Source: an uncultured Ruminococcus sp. (GTDB taxonomy: Bacteria; Bacillota; Clostridia; Monoglobales; Monoglobaceae). Taken from it: a DNA stretch of 64,000 nt. The stretch's first letter is position 1. Each line of letters begins with the position of its first letter. Both the position numbers and the translations under genes were made by a program. The stretch lies in the NCBI GenBank assembly GCA_902766745.1, contig CACXES010000017.1:1-64000 (forward strand), given 5' to 3'. The notes beneath the pieces are model-generated. The model did not search any database. It had not been told where the DNA came from and saw nothing but the letters and a program-made list of their open reading frames with translations. Shown piece after piece: positions 60,833 to 64,000 of this stretch.

Positions 60833-63800
60833 ATGAGAAATCTCAAAAAGGTAATTGCTTTGGTAGCTGTATTCGCTATGCTGGTTTCGACTGTTGCATT
60901 TGCAGCAACCTATTCTGACGTAGCAGAAGATAACAACTATTCTGAAGCAATCGAAATGTTAAGCAATCTCGACATTCTGACCGGTGACGATGCAGATGGA
61001 GATGGCGTAATGGACTTCAGACCCAACGACACGATCACAAGAGCTGAGGTAGCTGCTGTTGTTTGCAGAATTCAGAACATCAACAATGCTGCACAGCAGA
61101 ACACTCCGTTCACGGATGTTCCTTCAAGCCACTGGGCTTCGGGTTATGTAGCTCAGGCTGCAGGTCAGAACATCATCAACGGTGAAGGCGACGGAATCTT
61201 CAACCCCGAGGGTAACGTTCTTTACGAGCAGGCTGTAAAGATGTTCGTTAGAACAATCGGTTACGAGCCCTACGTAGAAGCTAACGGCGGTTACTACACA
61301 GGCGACCTCACAGCTGCTACAAGATACGGCGTACTTGACGGCGTAGTTGGCGGAACTCCCGGTGTTGCTGCTACAAGAGGCCAGGTTGCTCAGATGGCAT
61401 TCAACGCTATCGACACACCTCTTATGGACAGATACACCTTCGGTAAGGACGCTGAGTATGTAATCTTCGACGGCAAGGGCGACTATGACTATGAGTCTCT
61501 TCTGACCCGTGACCTCGGCGTTAAGAAGTTCTCCGGTATTCTCAACGAGAACGTTGTTACCGACTACGCAGGCGGTAAGGATATCGATGTAAACGACGAG
61601 CCTGTTGTAGACTTTGAATATGACAAGAACGACGATTACGACAACTACGATATCAAGGATGTTGACGACGGTACTGTATACGCAGGCGACGCTGCTGACG
61701 AAGTTTATGACCTCATCGGTAAGCACGTTAACGTATACGTTAAGGAAAAGGACAACAGCAAGGATGAGTTTGAAATCATCAGCATTGCTGCAAGCAGCAA
61801 GAACAAGGTTGTAAGCTACACCCTCGATCAGTTTGACGCTGTTCAGGATACAACTACTCTGAAGTTCTTCAAGAACGAGAACTCAAGAACAAGTGATCCT
61901 GTAAAGGTTAACGCTGAACCCGCTATCTTCTTCAACAACATCTACTATGGCGATGACATCGCTGATGTATTCGGCGATGGTGAGTTGGTTGAGAAGGACA
62001 GCACATGGTCCGGTAAGGTTACATTGATTGACAACGGCGGCACATCTGCTTATGACGTAATCAAAGTTGAAATGGCTGCACCCGGTGTTATCGATGAAGT
62101 AAGCACAGGCGGTAAGGTATCATTCAAGGAAGTTGTTTCTACAAAGAAGGGTGACAAGGTTGACCTCGACTTTGACGAATCTATAGAAGACCAGATCATT
62201 AAGCTCACCAAGGATGGTCAGCCCATGGATTGGAAAGAGCTCAAGGAGTGGGATGTTGTATCCGTACTCTACAATGATTCTGCTGAATTCTATGATGTAA
62301 GAGTTATCGGTGCAAGCGCAATCGATGGTTCTGTTGCATCAAGAAAGGCTTCTAAGACTTCTGCTGATGAATATGAATACACAATCGGCGGTAACTCCTA
62401 TGACGTAGCTGAGAACGCTTTCGGCACAAAGGCTAACGGCTGGGCACCCGGTACTGCAGGTCTGTTCTACGTTGACGAATACGGCAAGATCGTTGCATAC
62501 GACAAGAACGGTTCTACAACTCAGAGCACAACCTCTGGTAACTACGGTTACATCCTCAACACTTCTGTAACATCAGATGATTGGGGCAAGAACAACATTC
62601 GTGTTCAGTTGCTTGACAAGAGCGGTAAGGTAGCAGAGGGTTACCTCGCATCTAAGGTTAAGGTTGAATATCCGGCATCTGTAGGTCTTGATGCAGCTGA
62701 TCTTAAGGCAGGCGCAACCGGTGCTGCAGAAGAAAGCGCTACCTACGATGTAGAGAAGTTTGGTGACATTGACGCAGTTGCTGAGGCAATGGTTAACCAG
62801 CTGGTAACATATGATGCAAACACAAGCGGCGAGCTGAAGACAATCACCTTCTATCAGGAAGATGAAGTCGAGAATTCACTCTGCCTCTATGATAGCGAAA
62901 GCACTTACAGCTTTGACGAAGAGAACAAGGAGCTGACTGTTGGTCACAAGTATGATGTAGATGATGATACAATCGTATTCTACATCAAGGGTGACAGCAA
63001 GATTAACGGTATCGGTGCTACTCAGACAGCTACAAAGACTGCATCCAAGGTTGGCACTGCTGCTACTTTGGCTGAGTATGACGGCGTAGGCAAGACTGCT
63101 TATCCTGCAGCTGTATTTGATGTAGAGAACGATATTCCTGCAGTTGTTGTAATATACAACACAAGCGGTGGTATCTCACCCTCCAGCAACGTTGCAGTTG
63201 TTGATTCGACCGGTTCGGGTTATGTTGACGGTGACACATGTGACTCCATCACATACTTCCTGAACGGCGAGAAGAAGACCAGCTATGTAGATCCTGATGT
63301 AACTCTTAACTTCGATGTTGATGACCTTACACAGGGTTCACTCGTTAAGCTTTCACTCTCTGCTGACGGTACAATGATCAACGATGCTACACTGCTCGCT
63401 ACATTTGATGGCAGAGATGAAACTGAAGCAGGTGAAGAAGGTTTTGCTGCACTCAAAGGCAGTGCTTATATAGGCGGTGCAGACATTGAGAACAACAAGC
63501 TGTACTTCGGTCCGGTATATGATTACACTTCAGCAAGCAAGAGAATCAGAATCTTTGATGGCGCTGCTCTTGCTAACACAACATCCATCAAGGCATCCGG
63601 TGCTAACGTATACGTTCTTGATCCTGAGAGAGCAAAGAACAAGCTCTATGTTGGCGATGCATCTGATGTAAATGTTGATAAGACTCTGAGAGATAAGGAT
63701 GCAGCTGTTGATAAGGATGGTAATCCGATTTACAAAGCTGTATACAGCAAGGAAGATCCTACTGTTAAATTAGTTGATGGCAATAAGTTTGCTCTCGGTA

Positions 63801-63895
63801 TGATGGATTATGTTGCGGCTGTTGAATATGACGGCGATATCCTCGACGTTGTAATCTACAAGGCTCCTGACTTTGGTAAGTACACCTTGAAATAA
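60833..63895 (+). CDS. Large SLH-domain surface (S-layer-like) protein
   Basis: A 1020-residue exported protein. Signal peptide MRNLKKVIALVAVFAMLVSTVAFA, then three SLH repeats at about 28-80, 92-140 and 145-198 (DFRPNDTITRAEVAAVVCRI; FTDVPSSHWASGYVAQAAGQ; TRGQVAQMAFNAIDTPLMD), which anchor to pyruvylated secondary wall polymer. The remaining ~820 residues are acidic, Asp/Thr/Val-rich, beta-strand-like and of no family I recognise; sortase motif and membrane anchor are absent. SLH1 carries a DDADGDGVMD insertion like a calcium-binding loop. ATG 60833 follows AAGGAGGA perfectly; TTG 60827 is less likely. Strong promoters, a strong terminator and biased codons (GCT, GTT, AAC, AAG) point to very high expression, so it may be the S-layer protein itself. 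Confidence 0.88.
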   Translation: MRNLKKVIALVAVFAMLVSTVAFAATYSDVAEDNNYSEAIEMLSNLDILTGDDADGDGVMDFRPNDTITRAEVAAVVCRIQNINNAAQQNTPFTDVPSSHWASGYVAQAAGQNIINGEGDGIFNPEGNVLYEQAVKMFVRTIGYEPYVEANGGYYTGDLTAATRYGVLDGVVGGTPGVAATRGQVAQMAFNAIDTPLMDRYTFGKDAEYVIFDGKGDYDYESLLTRDLGVKKFSGILNENVVTDYAGGKDIDVNDEPVVDFEYDKNDDYDNYDIKDVDDGTVYAGDAADEVYDLIGKHVNVYVKEKDNSKDEFEIISIAASSKNKVVSYTLDQFDAVQDTTTLKFFKNENSRTSDPVKVNAEPAIFFNNIYYGDDIADVFGDGELVEKDSTWSGKVTLIDNGGTSAYDVIKVEMAAPGVIDEVSTGGKVSFKEVVSTKKGDKVDLDFDESIEDQIIKLTKDGQPMDWKELKEWDVVSVLYNDSAEFYDVRVIGASAIDGSVASRKASKTSADEYEYTIGGNSYDVAENAFGTKANGWAPGTAGLFYVDEYGKIVAYDKNGSTTQSTTSGNYGYILNTSVTSDDWGKNNIRVQLLDKSGKVAEGYLASKVKVEYPASVGLDAADLKAGATGAAEESATYDVEKFGDIDAVAEAMVNQLVTYDANTSGELKTITFYQEDEVENSLCLYDSESTYSFDEENKELTVGHKYDVDDDTIVFYIKGDSKINGIGATQTATKTASKVGTAATLAEYDGVGKTAYPAAVFDVENDIPAVVVIYNTSGGISPSSNVAVVDSTGSGYVDGDTCDSITYFLNGEKKTSYVDPDVTLNFDVDDLTQGSLVKLSLSADGTMINDATLLATFDGRDETEAGEEGFAALKGSAYIGGADIENNKLYFGPVYDYTSASKRIRIFDGAALANTTSIKASGANVYVLDPERAKNKLYVGDASDVNVDKTLRDKDAAVDKDGNPIYKAVYSKEDPTVKLVDGNKFALGMMDYVAAVEYDGDILDVVIYKAPDFGKYTLK

Positions 63896-63921
63896 TCCAT
63901 CCAAGAAGAAGGATTTTTAAA

Positions 63922-63949
63922 AGAGAGGCCCTCGGGTCTCTCTTTTTTT
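63922..63949 (+). terminator. Strong terminator after the SLH gene
   Basis: AGAGAGGCC/GGTCTCTCT stem (63922-63930, 63935-63943), CTCG loop, then T6. Confidence 0.92.
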
Positions 63950-63978
63950 GACAAAGCATTGTTTATGTGTCAATTTCC

Positions 63979-64000
63979 CTTCGGGCGACTGAGGAGATAA
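63979..64000. repeat. Partial two-hairpin repeat, copy D, cut by the window end
   Basis: TTCGGGCGACTGAGGAGATAA matches the 3' end of copy C (2987-3037 and the next bases) at about 18 of 22 positions. Confidence 0.5.

Noticed and set aside
1-64000. CRISPR arrays, complete insertion sequences, prophage and tRNA genes
   Set aside because: No regularly spaced direct repeats, no transposase or integrase genes, no phage modules and no T-loop-like GTTCRANYC in a cloverleaf context were seen by eye.

Overview
The window looks like a chromosomal segment of a low-to-mid GC, spore-forming anaerobe of the class Clostridia, probably a gut or plant-fibre associated member of the Oscillospirales/Monoglobales type. 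The grounds are PolC-type replicase, Veg, SpoIIR, pyruvate phosphate dikinase, the Clostridia-style split ADP-glucose pyrophosphorylase (GlgC plus GlgD), QueH, a ParAB pair with parS sites, and an S-layer-homology surface protein. The taxonomic placement is inference. No phage, insertion sequence, CRISPR array, rRNA or tRNA was recognised.

Layout. 1-9.5 kb: the 3' part of ppdK, a PF06541 membrane protein, a KduI/KduD pair for unsaturated uronate (pectin) catabolism, a CorC/HlyC metal transporter behind a short acidic leader ORF, and a purine permease with a phosphoribosyltransferase. 9.5-18.7 kb: convergent spoIIR, then a long + strand run ddl-murI-DUF1934-argS-secreted hypothetical-S41 protease-YigZ-O-antigen-ligase-like protein. 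18.9-24.7 kb: the glycogen operon glgB-glgC-glgD-glgA on the minus strand. 25.1-32.2 kb: glmU-pth-mfd and a membrane-anchored parvulin. 32.3-35.3 kb: a repeat-bounded intergenic segment, an AraC regulator divergent from a DMT exporter, and a GH36 alpha-galactosidase remnant with its catalytic core deleted. 35.5-42 kb: veg, ruvAB, metG, a flavodoxin-fold reductase, queH and a DUF368 (PopT-type) lipid-carrier translocase. 42-45 kb: AraC regulator divergent from a GH127 beta-L-arabinofuranosidase-like gene. 45-60 kb, minus strand: serS with a Wzt-like ATPase and two GT2 glycosyltransferases, parAB with two parS sites, tex, polC and ispG. 60-64 kb: a long, structured intergenic region and a 1020-residue SLH protein.

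How the genes fit together. Cell-envelope functions recur: ddl, murI, glmU, DUF368, Wzt/GT2, the O-antigen-ligase-like protein, S41 protease, parvulin and SLH protein. Genome maintenance is covered by polC, parAB/parS, ruvAB, mfd and tex. Carbon handling combines pectin-derived uronates (KduI/D), arabinan (GH127), a decayed alpha-galactosidase, glycogen storage and PPDK. The parAB-parS-serS neighbourhood suggests an origin-proximal location, by analogy with other Firmicutes.

The most interesting unexplained signals are: (i) a 46-codon leader ORF starting MDADDDDA between a near-consensus promoter and a CorC-family metal transporter, reminiscent of acidic, ribosome-destabilising Mg2+-sensing leaders; (ii) a KduI isomerase fused in frame to a discoidin-like N-terminal domain but keeping its own internal Shine-Dalgarno and start; (iii) a ~220-nt structured, promoter-bearing region upstream of the SLH gene with a possible pseudoknot; and (iv) a two-hairpin dispersed repeat whose second stem covaries between copies.
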